A stretch of DNA of 64,000 bases, from assembly GCF_016591975.1 (NCBI RefSeq), contig NZ_AP024169.1:3821001-3885000 (forward strand). Reading direction: 5' to 3'. This stretch comes from Anaeromicropila herbilytica (GTDB lineage: Bacteria > Bacillota > Clostridia > Lachnospirales > Lachnospiraceae). This document shows positions 28,075 to 37,120 of the stretch, one piece after another. The stretch's first letter is position 1; every line of letters starts with the position of its first letter. A model generated the notes under the pieces. The model saw nothing but the letters and a program-made list of their open reading frames with translations. It was not told where the DNA came from and searched no databases. The position numbers and the translations under genes were made by a program.

Positions 28075-29301
28075 ATGCTACAAAAGATTTTTGAACAATA
28101 TAGAGATTCCTTCCTTCTAGCAATCATAGCAGTTATCATCGGAGTTATTACAGGTGCTATTGATTGTCTCTTCGGTAAAATATTAATCAATATTTCAACT
28201 TTTCGAGATGCAAATTTTATAAAGCTAATTTTTTTACTACCTTTCCTTGGGCTTTTCATTATATTTCTGTATAAAAAGTATGGTAAAAATTCTATAAAGG
28301 GTATGTCACTTGTCTTTGGTGTCGCACATAATGAGGAAGATAGCATTCCATTAAGACTTGTTCCACTTGTTATCATCAGTACCTGGTTGACGCACCTTTT
28401 TGGTGGTAGTGCAGGACGTGAAGGAGTTGCGGTACAGATTGGTGCTACTATTGCAGATAATCTAGGTAAGCTTACCAAGATAAAAGACAGTAAAAAAATA
28501 TTAATTGTAACAGGTATGGCTGCTGGCTTCTCTGGGCTTTTTCATACACCAATTGCAGCAATATTTTTCGCATTAGAAGTGTTAGTTGTAGGCTCACTCG
28601 AGTATAACGCATTACTGCCTGCTGTTATTGCTTCCTTTGTATCCAACTATACGTCCAGTCAATTAGGACTGGAGAAATTTCATGTAATCCTAAAGACTCA
28701 TTTAGTCTTTAATATAGAAACAATTATTAAAATCTCAATAATAAGTATTCTATTTGGAATTGTTGGTGGGTTATTTGCCCATATACTCAATCATACGAAG
28801 CAATTTCTTACAAAAAAGTTACCGAATCCTTATATGAAAATAGCTATAATAGGTGCTATCTTAAGCATAACCCTAGTTACGATTCACTTCGGCCGTTATT
28901 CTGGACTTGGAACTAATCTTATTAACGATAGTTTTCTTAAATCTTCTGATCATATCTATGTGTATGATTGGTTATTCAAATTCGTATTAACAATAGTAAC
29001 TCTCGCAGCAGGATTTCAGGGTGGTGAAGTAACACCCCTCTTTGCCATTGGTTCTAGTCTAGGTGTCATATTAGGATCTTTACTTGGTTTACCTTGCACA
29101 TTGGTTGCTGCTTTAGGATATAGCTCTGTATTTGCTGGAGCAACGAATACTTTTATTGCACCAATCTTTATTGGAGTTGAGGTATTTGGATATGAGAATC
29201 TACCTTATTTCTTTCTATCCTGTTCCATTGCTTACCTTTTTAGTGGTAACAAATCAATCTATACCTCACAGAAAGTATTAGAAAGTCGTAAAGAATTATA
29301 A
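28075..29301 (+). CDS. ClC-family chloride channel or Cl-/H+ antiporter
   Basis: 408 residues with about ten hydrophobic stretches. The ClC marks are present in order: GGSAGREGVAVQIGA near residue 106, with the gating Glu (GREG), then GFSGLFHTPIAAIFFALEVL, and AGFQGGEVTPLFAIGSSLG (GGEVTP in place of GxFxP). The gating Glu is kept, so proton coupling is possible. It is one of the short, domain-poor bacterial forms without CBS domains. Start ATG at 28075 with AAAGGCCAGG upstream. Confidence 0.93.
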   Translation: MLQKIFEQYRDSFLLAIIAVIIGVITGAIDCLFGKILINISTFRDANFIKLIFLLPFLGLFIIFLYKKYGKNSIKGMSLVFGVAHNEEDSIPLRLVPLVIISTWLTHLFGGSAGREGVAVQIGATIADNLGKLTKIKDSKKILIVTGMAAGFSGLFHTPIAAIFFALEVLVVGSLEYNALLPAVIASFVSNYTSSQLGLEKFHVILKTHLVFNIETIIKISIISILFGIVGGLFAHILNHTKQFLTKKLPNPYMKIAIIGAILSITLVTIHFGRYSGLGTNLINDSFLKSSDHIYVYDWLFKFVLTIVTLAAGFQGGEVTPLFAIGSSLGVILGSLLGLPCTLVAALGYSSVFAGATNTFIAPIFIGVEVFGYENLPYFFLSCSIAYLFSGNKSIYTSQKVLESRKEL

Positions 29302-29304
29302 TAC

Positions 29305-29385
29305 TTATGAGCCTTATTTTAATGTATTGAGTGTATATCGCTGTATAATTATTAACCTTGTAAAATAAAAGACTTTTGATACCTT
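29305..29385 (+). repeat. Dispersed palindromic element, copy C (internal deletion)
   Basis: Has GAGCCTTATTTTAATGTATTG and GAGTGTATATCGCTGTATAATT, matching the right arm of copies A, B and D. It then jumps to AAAATAAAAGACTTTTGATACC, the opposite end. The middle 150 or so bases are missing. It begins 3 bp after the ClC stop. Confidence 0.8.
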
Positions 29386-29405
29386 ATTCCGGATTATCGC
29401 ATTTT

Positions 29406-29444
29406 AAAATTCATGATTATAAATATAATCATGAATTTTTTTTC
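29406..29444 (+). terminator. Terminator of the ClC gene
   Basis: AAATTCATGATTATA and TAATCATGAATTT form a strong AT stem with eight Ts after it on the plus strand. Confidence 0.85.
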
Positions 29445-29536
29445 ATTAATTGTTGCATATTATGTAAAAAACAATTAAAATAGATGTCAAGAACTTATAA
29501 TTATACATTTTAATGAATAGAAATGAGGTATTCGAT

Positions 29537-30910
29537 ATGAAACTCTGGGGCGGTCGTTTTACAAAAGAAACAAATAAACTTGTGCATAATTTCAATGCAT
29601 CCATCTCTTTCGATCAGAAATTCTACAAGCAGGATATTGATGGTAGTATAGCTCATGTAACCATGTTAGCTAAGCAAGGAATCCTTACAAATACTGAGAA
29701 AGATACCATTGTATCAGGATTAAACAATATTAAAACCGATATTGAAACTGGTAAATTATTGATTGATAGTACGCATGAAGACATTCATAGCTTTGTAGAA
29801 GCACATTTAATAGAACGAATCGGTGATACTGGTAAAAAGCTTCATACTGGAAGAAGTCGTAATGATCAAGTCGCCTTAGATATGAAACTTTATACAAGAG
29901 AAGAACTTTTAGAAATGAAAGATTTGCTGAATACGCTTTTAAAGACCTTATACAATATTATGGAACATAATATTGATACATTCATGCCTGGCTTTACTCA
30001 TCTTCAAAAAGCACAACCAATTACCTTAGCTCACCACATTGGTGCTTATTTTGAGATGTTTAAACGTGATCAATCAAGACTAGACGATATATATAAGAGA
30101 ATGAACTACTCACCAATTGGTTCTGGCGCATTAGCAGGCACAACATATCCTTTGGATAGGGAATATACTGCTTCTCTTCTTCACTTTGATGGACCAACCT
30201 TAAACAGCATGGATTCTGTTGCAGATCGAGATTACTTAATTGAACTACTTAATGCACTATCAACAATTATGATGCACCTCAGTCGTTTCTCAGAAGAAAT
30301 CATCATCTGGAATTCGAATGAATATCAATTTATCGAGATTGATGATGCATATAGTACTGGAAGTAGCATCATGCCCCAGAAGAAGAATCCTGATATAGCT
30401 GAATTAATTCGTGGTAAAACAGGTCGTGTCTATGGCTCCTTAGTATCGCTTCTTACTACTATGAAGGGTCTACCACTTGCTTATAACAAAGATATGCAAG
30501 AAGATAAAGAGCTTACATTTGATGCCATTGATACTGTGAAAGGATGTATTGTTTTATTCACTGGAATGATGGACACTATGAAATTTAATAAGACTATTAT
30601 GGAGTCTAGTGCTAAGAATGGATTTACAAATGCTACAGATGCTGCTGATTATCTTGTAAACCATGGAGTAGCCTTTCGAGATGCTCATGGTATTGTTGGT
30701 AGATTAGTTCTCTACTGCATCGAAAAGGATATCTCATTGGATGATATGACTTTGGAGGAATTCAAAGCAATTAGCCCCGTATTTGAAGATGATATTTATG
30801 AATCAATCAGTCTGGATACTTGTGTAAATAAACGTAATACCATTGGTGCACCTGGCAAGGACGCTATGGAAAAAGTTTTAAAGATTTATAAAGAGTACTT
30901 AAATATATAA
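29537..30910 (+). CDS. argH: Argininosuccinate lyase
   Basis: 457 residues; splits argininosuccinate to arginine and fumarate, the last step of arginine synthesis. The fumarase/aspartase-family signature GSSIMPQKKNPD is complete (about residue 277), with HTGRSRNDQVALD and TAGxH-like GFTHLQKAQP blocks. An in-frame ATG exists at 29513, but GAGGT sits 8 nt before the ATG at 29537, and the protein then starts MKLWGGRFTK as in the family. argG is not next to it. Confidence 0.97.
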   Translation: MKLWGGRFTKETNKLVHNFNASISFDQKFYKQDIDGSIAHVTMLAKQGILTNTEKDTIVSGLNNIKTDIETGKLLIDSTHEDIHSFVEAHLIERIGDTGKKLHTGRSRNDQVALDMKLYTREELLEMKDLLNTLLKTLYNIMEHNIDTFMPGFTHLQKAQPITLAHHIGAYFEMFKRDQSRLDDIYKRMNYSPIGSGALAGTTYPLDREYTASLLHFDGPTLNSMDSVADRDYLIELLNALSTIMMHLSRFSEEIIIWNSNEYQFIEIDDAYSTGSSIMPQKKNPDIAELIRGKTGRVYGSLVSLLTTMKGLPLAYNKDMQEDKELTFDAIDTVKGCIVLFTGMMDTMKFNKTIMESSAKNGFTNATDAADYLVNHGVAFRDAHGIVGRLVLYCIEKDISLDDMTLEEFKAISPVFEDDIYESISLDTCVNKRNTIGAPGKDAMEKVLKIYKEYLNI

Positions 30911-30966
30911 AAAAAGACTCTTTATTCATAGCTGATACAGCAGACAGCTTGAATAAAGAGTCTTTC
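30911..30966. terminator. Bidirectional terminator between argH and the chemotaxis receptor
   Basis: AAAGACTCTTTATTCA pairs with TGAATAAAGAGTCTTT, with A/T runs on both sides. It separates convergent genes. Confidence 0.88.
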
Positions 30967-30969
30967 CTA

Positions 30970-33036
30970 TTATGAAAGTTTAAATTTACTTACTTCTTCT
31001 AACATTTCTTTTGTTCTACTTCCCAAATTAACAGCTGATGTTGCAACTTCATCGGAAGAACTATTAAGCTGTTCTGCAGAAGCAGATATTTCTTCACTTG
31101 AAGCTGAATTCTCTTGAGATATTGCTGAGATGTCATCAATACTTCCCATAATCTGATCTTTTTGCTTATTAATGCTTTCTGTTGCAGTATTGATATTACC
31201 TATCTTAGGTATAATAATCTTAACAGAATCTACAATTTTATTAAAGGACTGAAGGGTTGTATCAATAACAACAGCTTGTTCCGAGAATTCTTTACTAACT
31301 TCTTTCGTTGTCTTCACCATTTCCTGATTTTCTACATAGATTGCATCAATGAGAGCTGTTATATTAGCCACTGAATTACTTGATTGTTCTGCTAACTTTC
31401 GAATCTCATCTGCAACAACTGCAAAACCTTTTCCAGCTTCACCAGCTCTTGCTGCCTCAATCGCAGCATTTAAAGCTAATAGATTCGTCTGTTCTGATAC
31501 ATTATTAATAAGATTTGTAATATCATTAATCTTGTTAATATGCTCCCAAAGCTTTTCAATACCATTTTCAAAGCTTGTAAAGGAGTGATTCGTATTGTCT
31601 ACAGACTTAGATAAACTCATCATATTCTGATTGCTTTCTTCTGCCAAATCTATAATATCTTTTGCTTTAAGATCGACTTCATTCATATCTTTTGCGATAT
31701 TCTCAACACTAAATGCAAATTGATTCATGCCTTCTGCTATTGTAATTAAAGCATCTGATTGTGATATAGTACCTTTTGCTACCTCTTGGATTGCTTCCGC
31801 AACAATCGTTGAAGAGGCATTCATTTCTTCTGATACCGCAGATAAACTAGTTGCATCCATATCAATTGATTTCGAATTATCTATTACCTTTTGCAGCATT
31901 GTTCGAATCGATCCTTGCATTGAATGAATTGCATTTAACATTTGACCGACTTCATCATTTATTTTCAAATACTTTGGATCAATCTCATTTGAAAAATCTC
32001 CATTTGCCATCGGATTTATATATTTAATTGCAGTTTTTATATTCTTAATAATAACATCTGCAATTGCATATATAAGTACTCCTGATAAAATTAAAGCAAT
32101 AATTGATACTGCTACAATTGTAATTTTTAGTGCAGTTAACGTTGATAATAATTCTGATTGATTCACTGTAACTGCAAGTGCCCAATTTGTTTTAGGAACG
32201 GATGTGTATGCTAAAACCTTTTTATTTCCACCATACTTATATTCTCCAACTCCTGTCTTGCCTTTTACCATTTCCTTTTCTAATGCAACTACTTGTTTTA
32301 ATGAAGAATCTTTTTTGACATTTTCGAAATCATTATCTTGTTTCTCAACTAATTTTGAATTATAGTGCGCGATCTTTACACCATCTTTATTTAACATAAA
32401 TGCTTTTCCAGTCTTACCAAAAGCTATATCATCAACCATTGAACTAACTTCTGAACTTTCTTTAGTGGCAGTAAATACCCCTATAATACTACCATGAAGT
32501 GTGATTGGAGCTGCATAAACAACTACCATCTTGTTATCTGATTTGCTCATTAATGGGTCTGATACATTTGGAATTCCACTTAATGCCTTTTTATAATATT
32601 CTCTGTCTGAAATATCGGTATCTTTATTATTAGAGAATATTATTTTTCCAGTTGCATCAGCAATTCCAACTTTCATATAACTATATCTAACAATTTCATC
32701 TTGTAAATTTTGTAACTTATTTACCGTAGGCACCATTGGATCTGATACATCTGGTGAGTTAGCAATCTGTTGAACTATTGATAATTGTTCGTTTACTCTT
32801 GATTCAATTACCTTTGAAGATTCCGTAACAATTGCTTTTAGCATTGTTTTTGAAGTCTTAATTAGTGCATTTTCAGATGCTTTTAGTGAACATACAGTTA
32901 GTACTAAAATAATAGTAATAATTAATACAGATATGTATCCTATCATTTTATACTTAATGCTACTTTTTTTACCACTAATACTTTTTCGTTTGATACTACT
33001 TGGTTTAAGCTTTGTCTTATTTTTCATTTTTTTCAT
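30970..33036 (-). CDS. Methyl-accepting chemotaxis protein with dCache-type sensor
   Basis: About 688 residues. TM1 (MIGYISVLIITIILVLTV) is at about 36-54, and an extracellular sensor of about 240 residues follows, with YMKVGIADATGKIIFSNNKDTDISDREYYKKA typical parts. TM2 (ITIVAVSIIALILSGVLIY), HAMP and the signalling hairpin come next. The tip NAAIEAARAGEAGKGFAVVA binds CheW/CheA. The ligand is unknown, although dCache sensors often bind amino acids or small acids. The GAGGAGAAG site places the start at 33036; the open frame to 33072 is not used. No che genes lie nearby. Confidence 0.95.
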   Translation of the reverse strand: MKKMKNKTKLKPSSIKRKSISGKKSSIKYKMIGYISVLIITIILVLTVCSLKASENALIKTSKTMLKAIVTESSKVIESRVNEQLSIVQQIANSPDVSDPMVPTVNKLQNLQDEIVRYSYMKVGIADATGKIIFSNNKDTDISDREYYKKALSGIPNVSDPLMSKSDNKMVVVYAAPITLHGSIIGVFTATKESSEVSSMVDDIAFGKTGKAFMLNKDGVKIAHYNSKLVEKQDNDFENVKKDSSLKQVVALEKEMVKGKTGVGEYKYGGNKKVLAYTSVPKTNWALAVTVNQSELLSTLTALKITIVAVSIIALILSGVLIYAIADVIIKNIKTAIKYINPMANGDFSNEIDPKYLKINDEVGQMLNAIHSMQGSIRTMLQKVIDNSKSIDMDATSLSAVSEEMNASSTIVAEAIQEVAKGTISQSDALITIAEGMNQFAFSVENIAKDMNEVDLKAKDIIDLAEESNQNMMSLSKSVDNTNHSFTSFENGIEKLWEHINKINDITNLINNVSEQTNLLALNAAIEAARAGEAGKGFAVVADEIRKLAEQSSNSVANITALIDAIYVENQEMVKTTKEVSKEFSEQAVVIDTTLQSFNKIVDSVKIIIPKIGNINTATESINKQKDQIMGSIDDISAISQENSASSEEISASAEQLNSSSDEVATSAVNLGSRTKEMLEEVSKFKLS

Positions 33037-33166
33037 ATTATACACTTCTCCTCGTAATAATCTTAAGTACACTAAGCACTATGAATTTGTTTTAGATAAT
33101 ATTCATATGGTAAATATTTTATTAATTATGCAATATTATCTGTTATTTAGTAATATTATCTATTTC

Positions 33167-33195
33167 ATAATACCACTATTTCTAGGAAGTTACAA
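33167..33195 (-). promoter_or_regulatory. Promoter of the chemotaxis receptor gene
   Basis: TTGTAA (33190-33195), 17-bp spacer, TATTAT (33167-33172). It gives a leader of about 125 nt. Apart from this and the glnN terminator, the 33037-33477 gap shows nothing. Confidence 0.55.
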
Positions 33196-33366
33196 CCATT
33201 TTTGACTGCATTCGACACTATTTAATGCATTGATATTAAATTTATATTTCAGTTAGATTGTATTTATAATGCAAAATAATTTACTTTTATTCTAAATTTG
33301 CATAACTAAATTGTGCAATTAGTTCATTGCTATGGCATCAAGTGAATTTCCCCATAGAATTGAGAA

Positions 33367-33406
33367 AAGGGTCTATAAATAACATTCTGTTATTTATAGA
33401 CCCTTA
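33367..33406 (-). terminator. Terminator of glnN
   Basis: AGGGTCTATAAATAACA and its exact complement form a 17-bp stem with a 3-nt loop. TTTTC follows on the minus strand. Confidence 0.88.
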
Positions 33407-33477
33407 TTAAAGTAGAAAGAGTAAATTTATTCCCAATTATATTAATTGGTATTTAACTATCAATATGAATTGATAAA

Positions 33478-35592
33478 TTAAACTTCAAATAGTAAATCAC
33501 CATAAGTAGGTACTGGCCATACCTCTTTATCAACGATTAATTCTAATGCATCGATTGGTGCTCTTAATTCAGCCATAGCTGAAAATACAGTGTTTCTATA
33601 TGCTTTTGCTTGTTCTTCTGGTGATTCAATTGCTGCTGCTTTATCAGTAATTTCTTCTAATTTAACTACTGCAGTTTTAGCAGCAACTAATAATTCAGAA
33701 GCTTTTGTAAGTAAATCAGCTTGAACTGATACATCAGCAGTTGGAACAGCTGCTTTTACAGCATTGATTGAAGCTGCAAGGTTAGAAGTAAATTTGATAA
33801 TAGCTGGAATATATTTCTTATTAACCATTTCAATCATTGTTCTAGCTTCAATGTTAATAGCTTTAGCATATGCTTCATAGTGAATCTCTTCTCTTGATTC
33901 AAGTTCAACTTTTGATAATACATTATGCTTACCAAATACTTTGATTGCTTTATCAGTTGTTAATGCAGGAACAGCTTCTACCATTGATTTAATGTTTGGT
34001 AAGCCTCTCTTTTCAGCTTCAACAACCCATTCATCAGAATATCCGTTACCATTAAAGATAACTCTTTGATGATCTGTTAATGTCTTCTTTATTAATTCTT
34101 GTACTGCTGCATTAAAATCAGTAGCTTTTTCTAATTCATCTGCAATCTCAGATAATACATCTGCAACGATGGTGTTAAGAACTGTATTAGCACCCGCAAC
34201 TGACATAGAAGAAGCAACCATTCTAAATTCAAATTTGTTACCTGTAAATGCAAATGGTGAAGTACGGTTTCTATCAGTAGCATCTTTTTGTAGATTTGGT
34301 AGTGTATGTACACCAATATCTAATTTGCCACCTTGTTTTGAAGTTGTAGCTGATCCAGTTGCAATAATTTGATTCACGATATCTTCTAATTGTTCTCCAA
34401 GGAAAATAGAGATGATAGCTGGAGGTGCTTCGTTTGCTCCTAGTCTATGATCATTTCCTGGGTTAGCTGCTGATAAACGTAGCAAATCAGAATGTACATC
34501 TACAGCTTTGATTATAGCAGATAAGATTAATAAGAATTGAGCATTTTCATGAGGTGTCTTACCTGGCTCTAATAAATTCTTACCTGTATTTGTAACCATT
34601 GACCAGTTGTTGTGCTTACCAGATCCATTAACACCTGCAAATGGTTTTTCATGTAATAAACATTCTAAGTCATGACGTTTTGCAACTTTTTTCATTGTTT
34701 CCATAACTAATTGGTTATGATCTACTGCAATATTAGCTGTTGCATAGATTGGAGCCAATTCATGTTGAGCTGGAGCAACTTCATTATGTTGAGTCTTAGC
34801 TGTTACACCAAGTTTCCATAATTCAATATTAAGCTCTTTCATGAAAGAAGCGATTCTTTCTTTAATACTACCGAAATAGTGATCATCTAATTCTTGTCCT
34901 TTAGGAGGCATTGCACCAAATAAAGTACGGCCTGTAAAGATTAAATCTTCTCTCTTTAAATACTTATCTTTATCTACTAAGAAATATTCTTGTTCTGGAC
35001 CTACAGAAGTTGAAACATTTTTCACTTCATCATGACCAAATAAATGAAGAACGCGAGTTGCTTCTTTACTGATAGCTTCCATAGAACGAAGTAATGGAGT
35101 CTTCTTATCAAGAGCTTCACCTGTATAAGAACAGAATGCTGTTGGTATGCAAAGTGTAACACCTGCTGCATCTTCTCTTAAGAAAGCTGGTGATGTACAA
35201 TCCCAAGCTGTATATCCTCTAGCTTCGAAAGTTGCTCTAATACCACCGTTTGGGAAAGAGGATGCATCTGGTTCACCTTTAATCAATTCTTTTCCTGAGA
35301 ATTCCATTAAGATTCCGCCATCTTTTGTTGGATTAATAAAGGAATCATGTTTTTCAGCAGTAATACCAGTCATTGGTTGGAACCAATGTGTATAATGAGT
35401 AGCTCCATTCTCAATTGCCCAATCTTTCATAGCGTTAGCTACTACATCAGCAATTTCAGGGTTTAGATCTTCTCCGTTTTCAATTGTCTTTTTAAGCTCA
35501 GCGTATACTTTTTTTGGTAAACGTTCTTTCATTGTAGAATCATTGAATACTTTGCTTCCAAAAAGTTCAGTTAATGAAAATTTTTCTGCCAT
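33478..35592 (-). CDS. glnN: Glutamine synthetase type III
   Basis: About 704 residues, the size of GSIII and much larger than GSI. It makes glutamine from glutamate and ammonia. Family marks: KLSLTELFG-like N-terminus (AEKFSLTELFGSKVFND), KDGGILMEFSGKELIKGEPDASSFPNGG, SVGPEQEYFLVD, the ATP block NEVAPAQHELAPIY, KPFAGVNGSGKHNNWS and DRNRTSPFAFTGNKFEFR. The open frame begins at 35613. The ATG at 35592 is preferred because the protein then starts like its relatives, but the AAGGA spacing (12 nt) is loose, so the start is not certain. Confidence 0.95.
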   Translation of the reverse strand: MAEKFSLTELFGSKVFNDSTMKERLPKKVYAELKKTIENGEDLNPEIADVVANAMKDWAIENGATHYTHWFQPMTGITAEKHDSFINPTKDGGILMEFSGKELIKGEPDASSFPNGGIRATFEARGYTAWDCTSPAFLREDAAGVTLCIPTAFCSYTGEALDKKTPLLRSMEAISKEATRVLHLFGHDEVKNVSTSVGPEQEYFLVDKDKYLKREDLIFTGRTLFGAMPPKGQELDDHYFGSIKERIASFMKELNIELWKLGVTAKTQHNEVAPAQHELAPIYATANIAVDHNQLVMETMKKVAKRHDLECLLHEKPFAGVNGSGKHNNWSMVTNTGKNLLEPGKTPHENAQFLLILSAIIKAVDVHSDLLRLSAANPGNDHRLGANEAPPAIISIFLGEQLEDIVNQIIATGSATTSKQGGKLDIGVHTLPNLQKDATDRNRTSPFAFTGNKFEFRMVASSMSVAGANTVLNTIVADVLSEIADELEKATDFNAAVQELIKKTLTDHQRVIFNGNGYSDEWVVEAEKRGLPNIKSMVEAVPALTTDKAIKVFGKHNVLSKVELESREEIHYEAYAKAINIEARTMIEMVNKKYIPAIIKFTSNLAASINAVKAAVPTADVSVQADLLTKASELLVAAKTAVVKLEEITDKAAAIESPEEQAKAYRNTVFSAMAELRAPIDALELIVDKEVWPVPTYGDLLFEV

Positions 35593-35796
35593 AAGATAAA
35601 TCCATCCTTCCATATTTCTTTATTCATTAAAATTATTATATAAATCTAAGTTAATTATTCACCAGATTTTTGATTTTGATATAGTAACTATTCTATTCAT
35701 ACTATCTGGTATGTTAATAATGCAGATGATTCTGTTTAAATCAACTTATGCATCGATTCTAGTGTAAAACATTTATATCTCTTGTAATAGAACTAA

Positions 35797-35880
35797 GAGT
35801 TTGCAATGCAAACTCTCGCGCCAAGCGCGGTCTGCGACATCTTCCATTCGCGCTTGTGTGCATCCTGCACGGAGTGCTAT
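35797..35880. other. GC-rich structured block upstream of glnN
   Basis: A perfect GAGTTTGC/GCAAACTC palindrome (35797-35815) is followed by CGCGC/GCGCG hairpin and a GC-rich stretch with GTCTGCGAC. It stands out from the AT-rich surroundings. It may be a repeat remnant or part of the glnN leader. Confidence 0.5.
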
Positions 35881-35886
35881 TTAATT

Positions 35887-35990
35887 TATAGGAAATTCGA
35901 AGAATTTTTATATAAATGAAAAAAGGTGTCCTCAAATAAAATTTGAGAACACCTTTGTTCCAAACGATTCTTCTATATTCGCCTATAAGT
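35887..35990 (-). terminator. Terminator of glgB-mscS nested in a longer inverted repeat
   Basis: The inner stem AGGTGTCCTCAAAT / ATTTGAGAACACCT (35931-35955) is followed by TTTTTT on the minus strand. Outside it, TATAGG...GAAGAAT at 35887 pairs imperfectly with its complement near 35970-35986. Confidence 0.8.
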
Positions 35991-36156
35991 AAGATAACAC
36001 TTTTTTAGCTAAAAAGAAAGTATTTTTTTTATTATTTTGATTTTTTATTATATTTTACAAAAAACTTTAAAAAATAAATTATTTTTTGTATGTTTTACCT
36101 TATTAACATTTTAACTTGATAAAGAGTTCATAATGCTACCTAAATATTTATTATTA

Positions 36157-37119
36157 TCAATGATCCTTGCTTTCTAAAATATTATCTAATACCATTTGAT
36201 TTGTAGCTCTATCTCGTATATTAACATCCAATTGATCAAATGGAATTGTAATATTATTTTCGTCAAATGCTTTTTTAATCTTTTCAAGCATCTCCCATTT
36301 TAATAAATAATAATTTTCTTGCATTACCCAAGCTCTCATTCCAATATTAATAGCACTTGGATCAAAACTATTTACAAAAACTAATATATCATGATCTTTC
36401 AATACCATTTCGTTCTGACAAGCGATATCCGATAAAATTCCTTTTACTTTATCAATGTTTTCGGAATAATTTACCAATACGTTAATATCAAGTCTACGAA
36501 CTGCCTCGTTTGTAACATTAATAATACTTGAATTAGACAATGCTCCATTCGGTATTACAACCATTTTATTATCAATCGTTAGAAGCTTTGTATAAAAAAT
36601 ATCAATTGCTGTAACTGTTCCTTCATTATTTGCATTTTTCTCAATAATATAGTCCCCTACTTTAAATGGTTTCACTATTAAGATTAAGACTCCACCCGCA
36701 AAATTAGATAAACTACCCTGCAAAGCTAAACCAAGTGTTAAACCAGCTGAACCAACTAAAGCTACAAATGAAGTACTCTTTATACCTAAAATTACAAAGA
36801 AAATAATAATTAACAGCATAGCTTTTAATCCGATTCGAACTAATGCCTTTAAAAACTGCGAAACACTAATTTCTATCTGCGCTCTTTCAAGTGAATGTTC
36901 AAAGAGCTTCATTAGTAACTTAACAATTTTATTTCCAATGTACCATACTAGTAGTGAAAAAATTATTTTTAAACCAAAAATTATTGTAATTTCTAAAAGA
37001 TTATCTGGAATCATTTTTTCAATTCTTGTAACGAAATCGGTTGTTTGCTCTGTTATTACTTTTGTTGTTTCTGTACCTTTTGTTTCCCCTAATACTCTTA
37101 TGCCTAAATTATAAAACAT
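36157..37119 (-). CDS. mscS: Small-conductance mechanosensitive channel (MscS family)
   Basis: 320 residues; opens when the membrane is stretched and releases solutes. There are three transmembrane helices (about 44-70, 90-115, 120-150). The pore helix SAGLTLGLALQGSLSNFAGGVLIL is followed by the beta domain PFKVGDYI and IFYTKLLTIDNKMVVIPNGALS. Its start lies 1 bp past the glgB stop, and its ribosome-binding site CGGAGGAATAG overlaps the last glgB codons, so translation is probably coupled. Confidence 0.93.
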   Translation of the reverse strand: MFYNLGIRVLGETKGTETTKVITEQTTDFVTRIEKMIPDNLLEITIIFGLKIIFSLLVWYIGNKIVKLLMKLFEHSLERAQIEISVSQFLKALVRIGLKAMLLIIIFFVILGIKSTSFVALVGSAGLTLGLALQGSLSNFAGGVLILIVKPFKVGDYIIEKNANNEGTVTAIDIFYTKLLTIDNKMVVIPNGALSNSSIINVTNEAVRRLDINVLVNYSENIDKVKGILSDIACQNEMVLKDHDILVFVNSFDPSAINIGMRAWVMQENYYLLKWEMLEKIKKAFDENNITIPFDQLDVNIRDRATNQMVLDNILESKDH

Positions 37120-37120
37120 T

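Noticed and set aside
28071..28478. 135-residue ORF antisense to the ClC gene
   Set aside because: Complement of a clear membrane-protein gene, with no start signal.
33037..33477. Hidden gene in the gap between the chemotaxis receptor and glnN
   Set aside because: No open frame with a ribosome-binding site; only a promoter and a terminator were seen.
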